Below are positions 1-6,966 of a stretch of DNA of 64,000 nt, piece by piece. Each line of letters opens with the position of its first letter. The stretch's first letter is position 1. The position numbers and the translations under genes were made by a program. A model generated the notes under the pieces. The model did not search any database, was not told the origin of the DNA, and saw only the letters and a program-made list of their open reading frames with translations. This DNA comes from Burkholderia latens (GTDB taxonomy: Bacteria; Pseudomonadota; Gammaproteobacteria; Burkholderiales; Burkholderiaceae). The stretch is taken from NCBI RefSeq assembly GCF_001718795.1, contig NZ_CP013438.1, positions 868,001-932,000 on the forward strand. The letters are read 5' to 3'.

Positions 1-107
1 CCGACGGCGGCATCGTGCCGACGATCCGCGGCAGCGCGCACTTGAGCGCGGAAGCGACGCTGCTGATCGAGGAAGACGACCCGTTCGGCTGGGGCATCGT
101 GTCGTGA
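1..107 (+). CDS. 4-hydroxyproline 2-epimerase, C-terminal end (partial)
   Basis: Only the last 34 codons are in the window; the frame opens before base 1 and stops at TGA 105-107. The tail ([19 protein letters not shown], then GWGIVS) matches the C-terminus of the proline racemase/4-hydroxyproline epimerase family. That family interconverts trans-4-hydroxy-L-proline and cis-4-hydroxy-D-proline in the cytoplasm. The stop overlaps the GTG start of the next gene, which encodes a D-hydroxyproline dehydrogenase-type subunit, so the two are translationally coupled and the pathway assignment is consistent. The active-site cysteines lie outside the window and cannot be checked. Confidence 0.8.
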   Translation, partial: DGGIVPTIRGSAHLSAEATLLIEEDDPFGWGIVS

Positions 108-1231
108 GCGAAACCTGCACCGACGTCGTCGTGATCGGCGCCGGCATCGTGGGCGCCGCGTGTGCGCATGAACTCGCGCAACGCGGGCTGCGCGTGCTCG
201 TCGTCGACGACGCGAGCGGCGGCGCGACCGGCGCCGGCATGGGGCATCTCGTCGCGATGGACGACAACGCGGCCGAGCTCGCGCTGAGTCATTACTCGAT
301 CGGACTGTGGCGCGCGCTCGCCGGCGAGATGCCCGAAGGCTGCGCATACCGCAACTGCGGCACGCTGTGGCTCGCGGCCGATTCCCACGAGATGGACCTC
401 GCGCGTGCGAAGCAGGCGACGCTCGCCGCCCACGGCGTCGCGGGCGAGCTGATCGATGCGGCGACGCTTGCGCAGCTCGAGCCGATGCTGCGCGCCGGCC
501 TCGGCGGCGCGCTGAGGATTCCCGGCGACGCAATTCTTTATGCGCCCGTCGCCGCGAGCTGGCTGCTGCAGCGTGCGCCGGGCATCACGTTGCGCCGCGA
601 GCGCGCGGTGGCGATCGACGGCCCCAACGTGACGCTTGCGCGCGGCGACACGCTGCGCGCGCAGCGCGTCGTCGTCGCGAACGGCGTTGCCGCACGCGCG
701 TTGTTGCCCGAATTGCCGCTGCGCCCGAAGAAGGGGCATCTGCTGATTACCGACCGCTATCCAGGACAGGTATCGCACCAGCTCGTCGAGCTCGGCTATG
801 CGGCGAGCGCGCATGCGAGCGACGGCACGTCGGTCGCGTTCAACGTGCAACCGCGGCCGACGGGCCAGCTGCTGATCGGCTCGTCGCGCCAGTTCGACAC
901 CGAGGACGCACGCGTCGAGCCGCCGGTGCTCGCACGCATGCTGCGCCGCGCGGCCGGCTATCTCCCTGATCTGGCCGACCTGAACGCAATCCGCTCGTGG
1001 ACGGGATTTCGTTCCGCGAGCCCCGACGGCTTGCCGCTGCTCGGCGAACATCCGGCCCGGCCGGGCGTGTGGCTCGCGGTCGGGCATGAAGGGCTCGGCG
1101 TGACGACCGCGCCGGGCAGTGCGCGGCTCGTTGCCGCGCTGATGACGGGCGAGCGGCCGCCCATCGACATCGAACCGTATTTGCCGGGACGTTTCCTGGC
1201 GACGTCCACCGTAGCCGGAGCGCTGACATGA
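104..1231 (+). CDS. FAD-dependent D-hydroxyproline dehydrogenase, DAAO-like (beta-type) subunit
   Basis: This 375-residue protein opens with a Rossmann FAD-binding signature ([12 protein letters not shown], GxGxxG at residues 12-17). It ends with the glycine-rich C-terminal FAD motif of the DadA/sarcosine oxidase-beta family ([22 protein letters not shown]). It starts at GTG 104, overlapping the epimerase stop by 4 bases. The neighbours are a small 2Fe-2S protein and a second FAD subunit with a cysteine-rich tail. This is the arrangement of the heteromeric D-hydroxyproline dehydrogenases (LhpB/E/F in Pseudomonas, from memory), which oxidise cis-4-hydroxy-D-proline to pyrroline-4-hydroxy-2-carboxylate. 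A D-amino-acid or opine dehydrogenase is the alternative; the adjacent epimerase favours hydroxyproline. Confidence 0.82.
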   Translation: MSETCTDVVVIGAGIVGAACAHELAQRGLRVLVVDDASGGATGAGMGHLVAMDDNAAELALSHYSIGLWRALAGEMPEGCAYRNCGTLWLAADSHEMDLARAKQATLAAHGVAGELIDAATLAQLEPMLRAGLGGALRIPGDAILYAPVAASWLLQRAPGITLRRERAVAIDGPNVTLARGDTLRAQRVVVANGVAARALLPELPLRPKKGHLLITDRYPGQVSHQLVELGYAASAHASDGTSVAFNVQPRPTGQLLIGSSRQFDTEDARVEPPVLARMLRRAAGYLPDLADLNAIRSWTGFRSASPDGLPLLGEHPARPGVWLAVGHEGLGVTTAPGSARLVAALMTGERPPIDIEPYLPGRFLATSTVAGALT

Positions 1232-1292
1232 AACAACCCCTACGCTCACTCCGTTCGCTGCCCTCCGCGGGTGCGGCCACGCGGAGGATGAC

Positions 1293-1526
1293 ATGATCAT
1301 TCATCTGGACGGCCGTGCGCTGACGGTGGCCGATGGGGCGACCGTCGCGGCGGCCATCGCCGCCAGCGGCGACGACACGACGCGTGTGTCATGTACCGGA
1401 GCGGCGCGCGCGCCGTTTTGCGGTATGGGCGTTTGCCAGGAATGCAGGATGACGATAGATGGCCGCCGCCGTTTGGCTTGCCAGACGCTGTGCCGCGACG
1501 GGATGCAGGTGGAGCGGACGCGATGA
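1293..1526 (+). CDS. 2Fe-2S ferredoxin-like small subunit of D-hydroxyproline dehydrogenase
   Basis: The gene encodes a 77-residue protein with six cysteines. C43, C48, C51 and C63 follow the plant-type ferredoxin spacing C-x4-C-x2-C-x11-C (FCGMGVCQEC, then LAC), so it should bind one 2Fe-2S cluster. It is the gamma-type electron-transfer subunit found between the two flavoprotein subunits of heteromeric D-hydroxyproline or opine dehydrogenases. A GGAGG ribosome site at 1283-1287 sets the ATG at 1293. A 61-base gap separates it from the upstream subunit, and its stop overlaps the ATG of the next gene (ATGA). Confidence 0.82.
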   Translation: MIIHLDGRALTVADGATVAAAIAASGDDTTRVSCTGAARAPFCGMGVCQECRMTIDGRRRLACQTLCRDGMQVERTR

Positions 1527-2836
1527 GCACGGCGAAACAGGAACGACTGAGCGTCGACGTCGCGATCGTCGGCGCGGGTCCGGCCGGGCTGTCGGCCGCG
1601 CGGGCAGCCGCGCGAAGCGGCGCCACGATCGCGATCGTCGACGACAATCCGCGCGCGGGCGGCCAGATCTGGCGCCAGGCGGCCAACGCGACGCCGGCGC
1701 CCGCCGCGGCGGAACGCGTCGCGGTGCTGCGGCAGCCGAACGTCACGCATCTCGCGGGCACGCGAATCGTCGCGGAAACGCAGCCGGGCACGCTGCTGCT
1801 CGAGGACGACGAACGCGGATTTTTGCTCGAATTCCGCACGCTGATCGTCTGCTGCGGCGCGCGCGAGCTGCTGCTGCCATTCCCGGGCTGGACGCTTCCT
1901 GGCGTGACGGGCGCGGGCGGCCTTCAGGCGCTAATCAAGTATGGCCTCGACGTACGCGGGCAGCGCACGGTGATCGCGGGGAGCGGGCCGTTGCTGCTCG
2001 CGAGCGCGGCGACGGCCAGACAGGCCGGTGCGCAGGTGTCGCACGTGCTCGAACAGGCAACGTACGGCGATGTCGCCGGTTTCGGCGCGGCGCTGTGGCG
2101 CTGGCCGTCGAAGCTAACGCAGGCCGCGAAGCTCGTCACGGCCGCGTACCGGCCCAACGCATACGTCGTCGAAGCGTTCGGCGACAAACGGCTCGAACAC
2201 GTGCGGATCCGGCAGGGCGAGCGCGAGTTCGATGTCGACTGCGACCGGCTTGCGTGCGGCTTCGGCCTCGTGCCGAACACCGTGCTGCCTAGCCATCTCG
2301 GCTGCCGGATCGAGAACGGTGCGGTCGTGGTCGATGCGCACCAGCGTACGAGCCGCGACGGCTGTTTCGCGGCGGGCGAGTGCACAGGTGTCGGCGGCGG
2401 CGAACTCGCGATGGTCGAAGGCGAGATCGCCGGCTGCGCGGCAACGGGGCAGACGCAATCCCTCGCTGCGCTGATTGCGCGGCGCGCGCACTGGCACGCG
2501 TTCGCGGATGCGGTGCGCGAGCGCTTCGCGATTCGCGAGCCGATCCGCCGGCTTGCGCGACCGGATACGCTGCTGTGCCGGTGCGAGGATGTGCGTTTCG
2601 ACGCGGTCGCAGACGCCGTCACAGAGGCAGTCACAGACGCGCCCATGCCCGCGCCCGATTGGACGGCCGCGAAACTGCAGACGCGGTGCGGGATGGGTGC
2701 ATGCCAAGGCCGCGTGTGCGGCGCGGCCGCGCAGGTGCTGTTTGGCTGGACGCTGCCGGCGCCACGCACGCCGCTCGTGCCGGCACGAGTGGGCACGATG
2801 ATGCTGGACGGTACCGCGTGTGGCGACCGCGTTTGA
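1523..2836 (+). CDS. FAD/NAD-binding alpha-type subunit of D-hydroxyproline dehydrogenase
   Basis: This 437-residue protein has an N-terminal dinucleotide-binding fold (VAIVGAGPAGLSAA, GxGxxG at 17-22), a second internal fold (TVIAGSGPLLLASAA) and a C-terminal cysteine cluster (LCRCEDV, then TRCGMGACQGRVCG). That cluster resembles the BFD-like 2Fe-2S module of HcnB and opine oxidase alpha subunits. The frame is open further upstream, but ATG 1523 overlaps the preceding stop as ATGA and leaves the Rossmann strand at the usual distance from the N-terminus, so I chose it. It probably forms a complex with the two preceding products and passes electrons to the respiratory chain. No further gene of the operon follows on this strand. 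Confidence 0.8.
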   Translation: MSTAKQERLSVDVAIVGAGPAGLSAARAAARSGATIAIVDDNPRAGGQIWRQAANATPAPAAAERVAVLRQPNVTHLAGTRIVAETQPGTLLLEDDERGFLLEFRTLIVCCGARELLLPFPGWTLPGVTGAGGLQALIKYGLDVRGQRTVIAGSGPLLLASAATARQAGAQVSHVLEQATYGDVAGFGAALWRWPSKLTQAAKLVTAAYRPNAYVVEAFGDKRLEHVRIRQGEREFDVDCDRLACGFGLVPNTVLPSHLGCRIENGAVVVDAHQRTSRDGCFAAGECTGVGGGELAMVEGEIAGCAATGQTQSLAALIARRAHWHAFADAVRERFAIREPIRRLARPDTLLCRCEDVRFDAVADAVTEAVTDAPMPAPDWTAAKLQTRCGMGACQGRVCGAAAQVLFGWTLPAPRTPLVPARVGTMMLDGTACGDRV

Positions 2837-2976
2837 TGTGCGACGGCGAGGCGGCACTCGCCGCTTCGCCGGTCGTTCAACCGTCACTTTCTTCGATCCG
2901 GCCATCTGCGGCATCGCCCCGGTAGGCAGAGATCCGTGCGCGGCGTTGCGCTTCAACGGACGCGTTCGCGCGAATC

Positions 2977-3010
2977 AACGATATACAAAATGATATAATA
3001 TTGAATCGTT
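2977..3010. promoter_or_regulatory. AT-rich dyad and -10 element upstream of the ArsR gene
   Basis: AACGAT (2977-2982) and ATCGTT (3005-3010) form a perfect inverted repeat around an AT-only core containing a consensus TATAAT at 2994-2999. The stretch is very AT-rich for this genome and lies 20 bases before the ArsR start. BigR-type regulators bind AT-rich dyads over their own promoters, so this is the likely autoregulatory operator. The binding itself is inferred. Confidence 0.55.
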
Positions 3011-3029
3011 AATCGTATTCACCGTCCCC

Positions 3030-3380
3030 ATGAACGCCGACTCTTCCGCTGGGCTGCCGGAGTCCGACCAGATGCGTGCGGCTGCCGAATCCGCGTGCGC
3101 ACTACTCAAGGTGTTGTCCAATCCCGACCGGCTGCTGCTGTTATGCGAGCTGTCGCAGGGCGAACGCTGCGTGAGCGATCTCGAAGCGCGGCTCGATATC
3201 CGGCAGCCGACGCTGTCGCAGCAGCTCGGCGTGCTGAGAGATAACGCGCTTGTTCGCACACGCCGCGAGGGCAAAAACATTCACTATTCGCTCGACAGTC
3301 CGGCCGCGATCGCTGTGATGAGTGTGCTGTACGAACAATTTTGCGGCCCGGCCGTAAAGGGAGCGGGCCATGCAGATTGA
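3030..3380 (+). CDS. ArsR/SmtB-family regulator, BigR/SqrR-like sulfur sensor
   Basis: This 116-residue winged-helix repressor has the recognition helix in CVSDLEARLDIRQPTLSQQLGVLR (residues 47-70, quoted as CVSDLEARLD then IRQPTLSQQL). Cysteines lie at 23, 39, 47 and 105. C39 and C105 are 66 residues apart, the spacing I recall for the reactive pair of the persulfide sensors BigR and SqrR. It overlaps by 11 bases the first of two YeeE/YedE transporter genes, a typical partner of BigR-like regulators. The expected role is derepression of that transporter by reactive sulfur species. A metal-sensing ArsR is less likely because there is no CxC metal motif. Confidence 0.82.
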   Translation: MNADSSAGLPESDQMRAAAESACALLKVLSNPDRLLLLCELSQGERCVSDLEARLDIRQPTLSQQLGVLRDNALVRTRREGKNIHYSLDSPAAIAVMSVLYEQFCGPAVKGAGHAD

Positions 3381-3804
3381 CGCGCTGCATTTCACGCCTT
3401 GGCTGTCGCTGGCCGGCGGCGTGCTGATCGGGCTCGCGGCCGGATGGCTCGTCGCGTTCAACGGGCGGATCGCCGGAATCAGCGGTATCGTCGGCGGACT
3501 GCTTACGGCGGCTGCCGCGGAGCGCGGCTGGCGCGTGGCCTTCGTGGCCGGGCTGATCGCTGCGCCGCTGATCGTGCGTGTCGCCGGTGCCGGCGCGGCC
3601 CCGCAAGTCGATGCCGGCTGGGGTGAGTTATTGACGGCCGGGCTGCTGGTCGGGATCGGCACGCGCTATGCGGGCGGATGCACGAGCGGTCACGGCGTGT
3701 GCGGATTGTCGCGTGGAGCGGCGCGCTCGCTCGTCGCGACGGCCGTGTTCATGACGGCCGGCTTCGCGACCGTATTCGTGCGGCGGCACGTGCTCGGAGG
3801 CTGA
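3370..3804 (+). CDS. YeeE/YedE-family sulfur transporter, first half
   Basis: This 144-residue integral membrane protein has about four hydrophobic helices and the conserved loop RYAGGCTSGHGVCG near residues 98-111, whose cysteines characterise the YeeE/YedE (TsuA) thiosulfate/sulfur-transport family. Full-length family members are about twice as long; here the fold is split over this gene and the next. The start ATG lies inside the end of the ArsR gene, and the following gene begins one base after its stop, so all three form one operon. It probably moves thiosulfate or another reduced sulfur species across the inner membrane. Confidence 0.8.
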   Translation: MQIDALHFTPWLSLAGGVLIGLAAGWLVAFNGRIAGISGIVGGLLTAAAAERGWRVAFVAGLIAAPLIVRVAGAGAAPQVDAGWGELLTAGLLVGIGTRYAGGCTSGHGVCGLSRGAARSLVATAVFMTAGFATVFVRRHVLGG

Positions 3805-3805
3805 C

Positions 3806-4228
3806 ATGCAGAGTGGATTCGCGTTTCTTGCGGGGTTGCTGTTCGGTGTCGGCCTCATCGTGTCGGGGATGGCCAACCCGCGGAAGGTGCTGGGTTTTCT
3901 CGACGTGGCCGGCCGCTGGGATCCGTCGCTTGCGTTCGTGATGGCCGGTGCGATTGGCGTCGCCGTGTTCGCGTTCGCATGGGCGAGGCGCCGGCCGCGC
4001 TCATTGCTCGGCCTGCCGATCCAGTGGCCCGCCGCGCGTACGATCACGGTGCGGCTCGTTGCCGGGAGCGCCGTGTTCGGGATCGGCTGGGGCCTTGCCG
4101 GCTTCTGCCCGGGACCGGCGATCGTGTCGATCGGACTCGGATCGGTCAAGGGCATCGCGTTCGTCATGGCGATGCTGGTCGGGATGGCGTTGTTCGAATG
4201 GATCGAACGGCGGCAGCGCGCCCGCTAG
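3806..4228 (+). CDS. YeeE/YedE-family sulfur transporter, second half (DUF6691 type)
   Basis: This 140-residue membrane protein has four predicted helices and the motif GLAGFCPGPAIVSIG near residues 95-109, the counterpart of the cysteine-containing loop in the first half. Paired short YeeE/YedE genes of this kind are common beside ArsR regulators in proteobacteria. The two products presumably assemble into one pseudosymmetric transporter. After its stop comes a GC-rich stretch with palindromes but no T-run, so the end of the transcript is not clearly marked. Confidence 0.78.
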   Translation: MQSGFAFLAGLLFGVGLIVSGMANPRKVLGFLDVAGRWDPSLAFVMAGAIGVAVFAFAWARRRPRSLLGLPIQWPAARTITVRLVAGSAVFGIGWGLAGFCPGPAIVSIGLGSVKGIAFVMAMLVGMALFEWIERRQRAR

Positions 4229-4401
4229 GCGCGGCCCGGCCCGGGCGCTGACGGGCCGGCAGGGAGCAGCCGGCGGGTAATCGCCCGGTCGTAGCGGTGC
4301 GATCCGCCGTGGCAAGCACCGAAGAAGGCCCCGCCCGATTTCGACCGGTATGCCGCAACCGCTGCGGATCACGGCGTGCGGCTACTGCGCGAGCCGCCGC
4401 G

Positions 4402-4752
4402 TCATGCTCCGTCGTCCACATGCCGGCCGCCCAACAGTTGCGCGGCCATGCGATGCAGCCACGCGCGCGGCGCGGCGAGCACGCCGGCCCGTGCCGTCGG
4501 TTGCGCGACGAGCGCGCCGGCAGGCCCGTTACCGCCGGCGGTCAGCTCGACATGGCCGGCCGCGTCGAGCGTCAGGCAATCGCCTTCGTCGAGCACGCGG
4601 CGAACGTAATGCGGTGCATCAGGCAGCCAGTCGAGTTGGCCGTTGCGCAACGTGATCGACAGCGTGCCGTCGAGCACAATCACCTGGCTTCCCTTGTCGA
4701 ACCACGCAAAGTGGCTTTGGCCGGCGTCCAGCCGGATGTCTTGCGTTCGCAT
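4402..4752 (-). CDS. DUF2917 small cupin-like protein
   Basis: The protein has 116 residues. The N-terminal 75 residues (RLDAGQSHFAWFDKGSQVIV, then LDGTLSITL and DEGDCLTLDAAGHVEL) read as the beta-rich, cupin-like DUF2917 domain common in Burkholderia. The C-terminus (APRAWLHRMAAQLLGG) is a short basic helix. There is no signal peptide or membrane segment. It is transcribed away from a MocR-type regulator gene and shares a 210-base promoter region with it, which suggests it is a target of that regulator. No biochemical role is known to me. Confidence 0.7.
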   Translation of the reverse strand: MRTQDIRLDAGQSHFAWFDKGSQVIVLDGTLSITLRNGQLDWLPDAPHYVRRVLDEGDCLTLDAAGHVELTAGGNGPAGALVAQPTARAGVLAAPRAWLHRMAAQLLGGRHVDDGA

Positions 4753-4863
4753 GGCGAGTCCCTTGCCGGTTTGCCCGGTTGCGCGGCCTCGCGACGGCGA
4801 GGCGATAGCGTCTAATCAGATTAAGGAAACGCACACGGGCAGGACAGATTCAGGGGACGGAAA

Positions 4864-4928
4864 TCTGTTACGGTGCAGGCGCAGTTTCAAGCCTCTGTAT
4901 CGGTGGGTTTTCCCCGCATCTGTATCTG
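4864..4928. promoter_or_regulatory. Three direct repeats, candidate MocR operator
   Basis: TCTGTTACGG at 4864-4873, TCTGTATCGG at 4894-4903 and TCTGTATCTG at 4919-4928 are near-identical decamers in the same orientation, with periods of 30 and 25 bases. MocR/GabR-type regulators bind direct repeats roughly three helical turns apart. The array sits between the DUF2917 gene and the MocR gene, just before the latter's start codon. A separate small dyad, TAATC-A-GATTA, lies at 4813-4823. Binding is inferred. Confidence 0.5.
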
Positions 4929-4962
4929 GCGTGCGTGCTCTCCCGAGCGCACGATCCACCGC

Positions 4963-6447
4963 ATGACGCCCTCCACCGACTCCTCCCGCACGCCTTTGCC
5001 GACAACCGGCGAGCCGCTTTACGAGCGACTCGCCGAGCATTACCGCCGCATCATCGCGGCCGGTACGCTGTCGCCCGGCGACCGGATGCCATCGGTGCGC
5101 GCCTTCATGGCGCAGCATGGGGTAAGCCTGTCGACCGCGATCCAGGCGTTCCGGCGGCTCGAGGATACGGGCTGGTGCGAAGCCAGGCCGCGTTCGGGAT
5201 ACTTCGTGCGGCGGCGCGCGGCGGCAGCGCTTCAGGCGCTGCCCGAAAGCAGCGGGCCGTCGTTGACTATCGAACCGCCGTTCGCCGGACTGCACGAACG
5301 TGTATCGCGCGTGATCGATCGCGCGAACGCGAAACCCGATGCGCTGAATCTCGGCGGCGCGTCCGCGCAGGCGACGCTGTATCCGGCAGAGCGTTTGCAG
5401 GCGCTGGCGATCCGGCTGCTGCGCCGCAAGCCGACGCTGCTCACGGATGCGGGGCCGGTCGGCGGCTCGCCCGAATTCCGGCAAACGATGGCCAAGCGTG
5501 CGCTATCGTATGGCGTGACCGTGTCGCCGGACGACGTGATGTCGACGAGCGGCGGCGTCGATGCGGTAAACCTTGCGCTGCGGGCGGTCGCGCGCCCGGG
5601 CGACACGATCGCGATCGAATCGCCGGCCTTTTTCGGCTTGATCCAGCTGCTTGAAAGCCTCGGCCTGCGCGCGCTCGAAATTCCGGCCAGCCCGACGACC
5701 GGGCTGTCGATCGAAGCGCTCGATGTGGCGCTGACCGCGTACCCCGACATTCGGGCCGTGGTCGTCGTGCCCAACCTGCAGAACCCGCTCGGCAGTGTTA
5801 TGCCCGACGAACGGAAGGCCGCGCTGGTTGCACTGTGCTCGCGCCATGGCGTAGCGGTGATCGAGGACGAGCCGTATCGCGAGCTCGTCGAGGCGCCGCA
5901 CGCGGTGAAGCCGGTGAAGGCATGGGACCGCGACGGCACGGTGATCTACTGCCCGTCGTTCAACAAGGTGCTGGCGCCCGGGATGCGGCTCGGCTGGATG
6001 AGCGCGGGCCGCTGGCACGCGCGCGTGAAGATGCTCAAGTTCGCGCACAGCCGGCACAACGCCGCGTTGCTGCAGGCCGTCGCGGCCGAATTCGTCGGCT
6101 CCGGTGCGTTCGATCGCCACCTGCACCGGTTTCGCGAACAGCTTCGCGTGCAACGGGATGTGACGATCGATGCGATCGCGCGCCACTTTCCGGCCGGCAC
6201 GCGGATGAATCGGCCGCCGGGCGGCATGCTGCTGTGGATCGCGTTGCCGGACGGCGTGCATTCCGAAGCATTGTTCGATGCCGCGCTGGCACGCGGGGTG
6301 AGGATCGCGCCAGGCTCGATCTTTTCGAATTCCGACCGCTTTGACGCGTATATCCGGCTTGCATGCACGCGCGTGTTCGACACGCGTCATGAAGCGGCCA
6401 TCGAAACGCTCGGCGAGTTGATACGGCTGGCCGCGGCCGCCGCGTAG
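4963..6447 (+). CDS. MocR-type regulator: GntR winged helix fused to PLP aminotransferase fold
   Basis: The protein has 494 residues. Residues 17-84 form a GntR winged helix-turn-helix (PLYERLAEHYRRIIAAGTLS, then PGDRMPSVRAF). The rest is a class I aminotransferase-like domain with the PLP-binding lysine K335 in SFNKVLAPGMRLGW and the NLQNPLGSVM loop. The frame is open to 4873, but that would place the start inside the repeat array; ATG 4963 puts the winged helix at the usual distance. MocR proteins are transcription factors that sense PLP or amino compounds. The divergent DUF2917 gene is the obvious candidate target. A true aminotransferase activity is possible but less likely. Confidence 0.87.
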   Translation: MTPSTDSSRTPLPTTGEPLYERLAEHYRRIIAAGTLSPGDRMPSVRAFMAQHGVSLSTAIQAFRRLEDTGWCEARPRSGYFVRRRAAAALQALPESSGPSLTIEPPFAGLHERVSRVIDRANAKPDALNLGGASAQATLYPAERLQALAIRLLRRKPTLLTDAGPVGGSPEFRQTMAKRALSYGVTVSPDDVMSTSGGVDAVNLALRAVARPGDTIAIESPAFFGLIQLLESLGLRALEIPASPTTGLSIEALDVALTAYPDIRAVVVVPNLQNPLGSVMPDERKAALVALCSRHGVAVIEDEPYRELVEAPHAVKPVKAWDRDGTVIYCPSFNKVLAPGMRLGWMSAGRWHARVKMLKFAHSRHNAALLQAVAAEFVGSGAFDRHLHRFREQLRVQRDVTIDAIARHFPAGTRMNRPPGGMLLWIALPDGVHSEALFDAALARGVRIAPGSIFSNSDRFDAYIRLACTRVFDTRHEAAIETLGELIRLAAAAA

Positions 6448-6591
6448 ACCGTGCAGCAGGCGCGCCGCCGGCCGCGTCGGCATCGGCGCGGGGTGTTCGA
6501 GCCGAACGTACGGGCCGCCCGATTCGGTTCGTCGCGCTTCCGCCGGCAGGCCGCCGCGCGACAGCGCGCCAGCGGTACGACTTCGACGGTG

Positions 6592-6867
6592 TCATCGGCT
6601 GATCGCCTGAGCGGCCAGGTGCTGGCGGATGAGTGACAGGTAGCGATCCCCGACCGAGAAGTCGCGCGCGACGCGCGGGCGGTGCGCGGCGCGCAGCGTG
6701 GCCGGCACGCTCATGCCCAGGTATCGGCACACCGCGGACGGAAACGGTTTACGCGTATGCCCGAGCTGGCGCGCCGCGCGTTCCACGCGGGCGTCGCCGA
6801 CCTGCGCACGCAACCATGCCAGCACTTGGCGATCGGTGTCGTTGACGATACGGACCAGATGTTCCAT
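6592..6867 (-). CDS. Small protein of unknown function behind tandem LexA boxes
   Basis: I do not recognise this 91-residue protein. It starts MEHLVRIVNDTDRQVLAWLR and is basic and arginine-rich, with no signal peptide or membrane segment. The sequence suggests mixed helices (VGDARVERAARQLG and YLSLIRQHLAAQ). ATG 6867 is preceded by an AGGTG ribosome site at 6874-6878; a start at 6879 in the same frame would overlap a LexA box and is less likely. Two excellent SOS boxes lie immediately upstream, so it should be DNA-damage inducible. It has no operon partner: the next minus-strand gene begins beyond the boxes, and its 3' neighbour is convergent. It may be a small SOS effector, but no function can be assigned. 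Confidence 0.6.
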   Translation of the reverse strand: MEHLVRIVNDTDRQVLAWLRAQVGDARVERAARQLGHTRKPFPSAVCRYLGMSVPATLRAAHRPRVARDFSVGDRYLSLIRQHLAAQAISR

Positions 6868-6876
6868 CGCGCACCT

Positions 6877-6914
6877 CACTGTTCATAAATACAGTACTGT
6901 AAATATAACCAGTA
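6877..6914. promoter_or_regulatory. Two tandem LexA (SOS) boxes
   Basis: Box 1, CTGTTCATAAATACAG (6879-6894), is a perfect CTGT-N8-ACAG. Box 2, CTGTAAATATAACCAG (6897-6912), is CTG-N10-CAG with an AT-rich core and TA on both sides. The 20-base versions (6877-6896 and 6895-6914) abut with a two-base overlap, giving 18 bases centre to centre. Tandem boxes of this type occur before lexA and colicin genes of E. coli, where LexA binds cooperatively. They sit over the promoter and leader of the unknown gene starting at 6867. Confidence 0.8.
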
Positions 6915-6966
6915 TATGAGGCGACCGCAAGCGGCCGCACAGGGCGCTTGGCCGTTCGGCCAGGGT

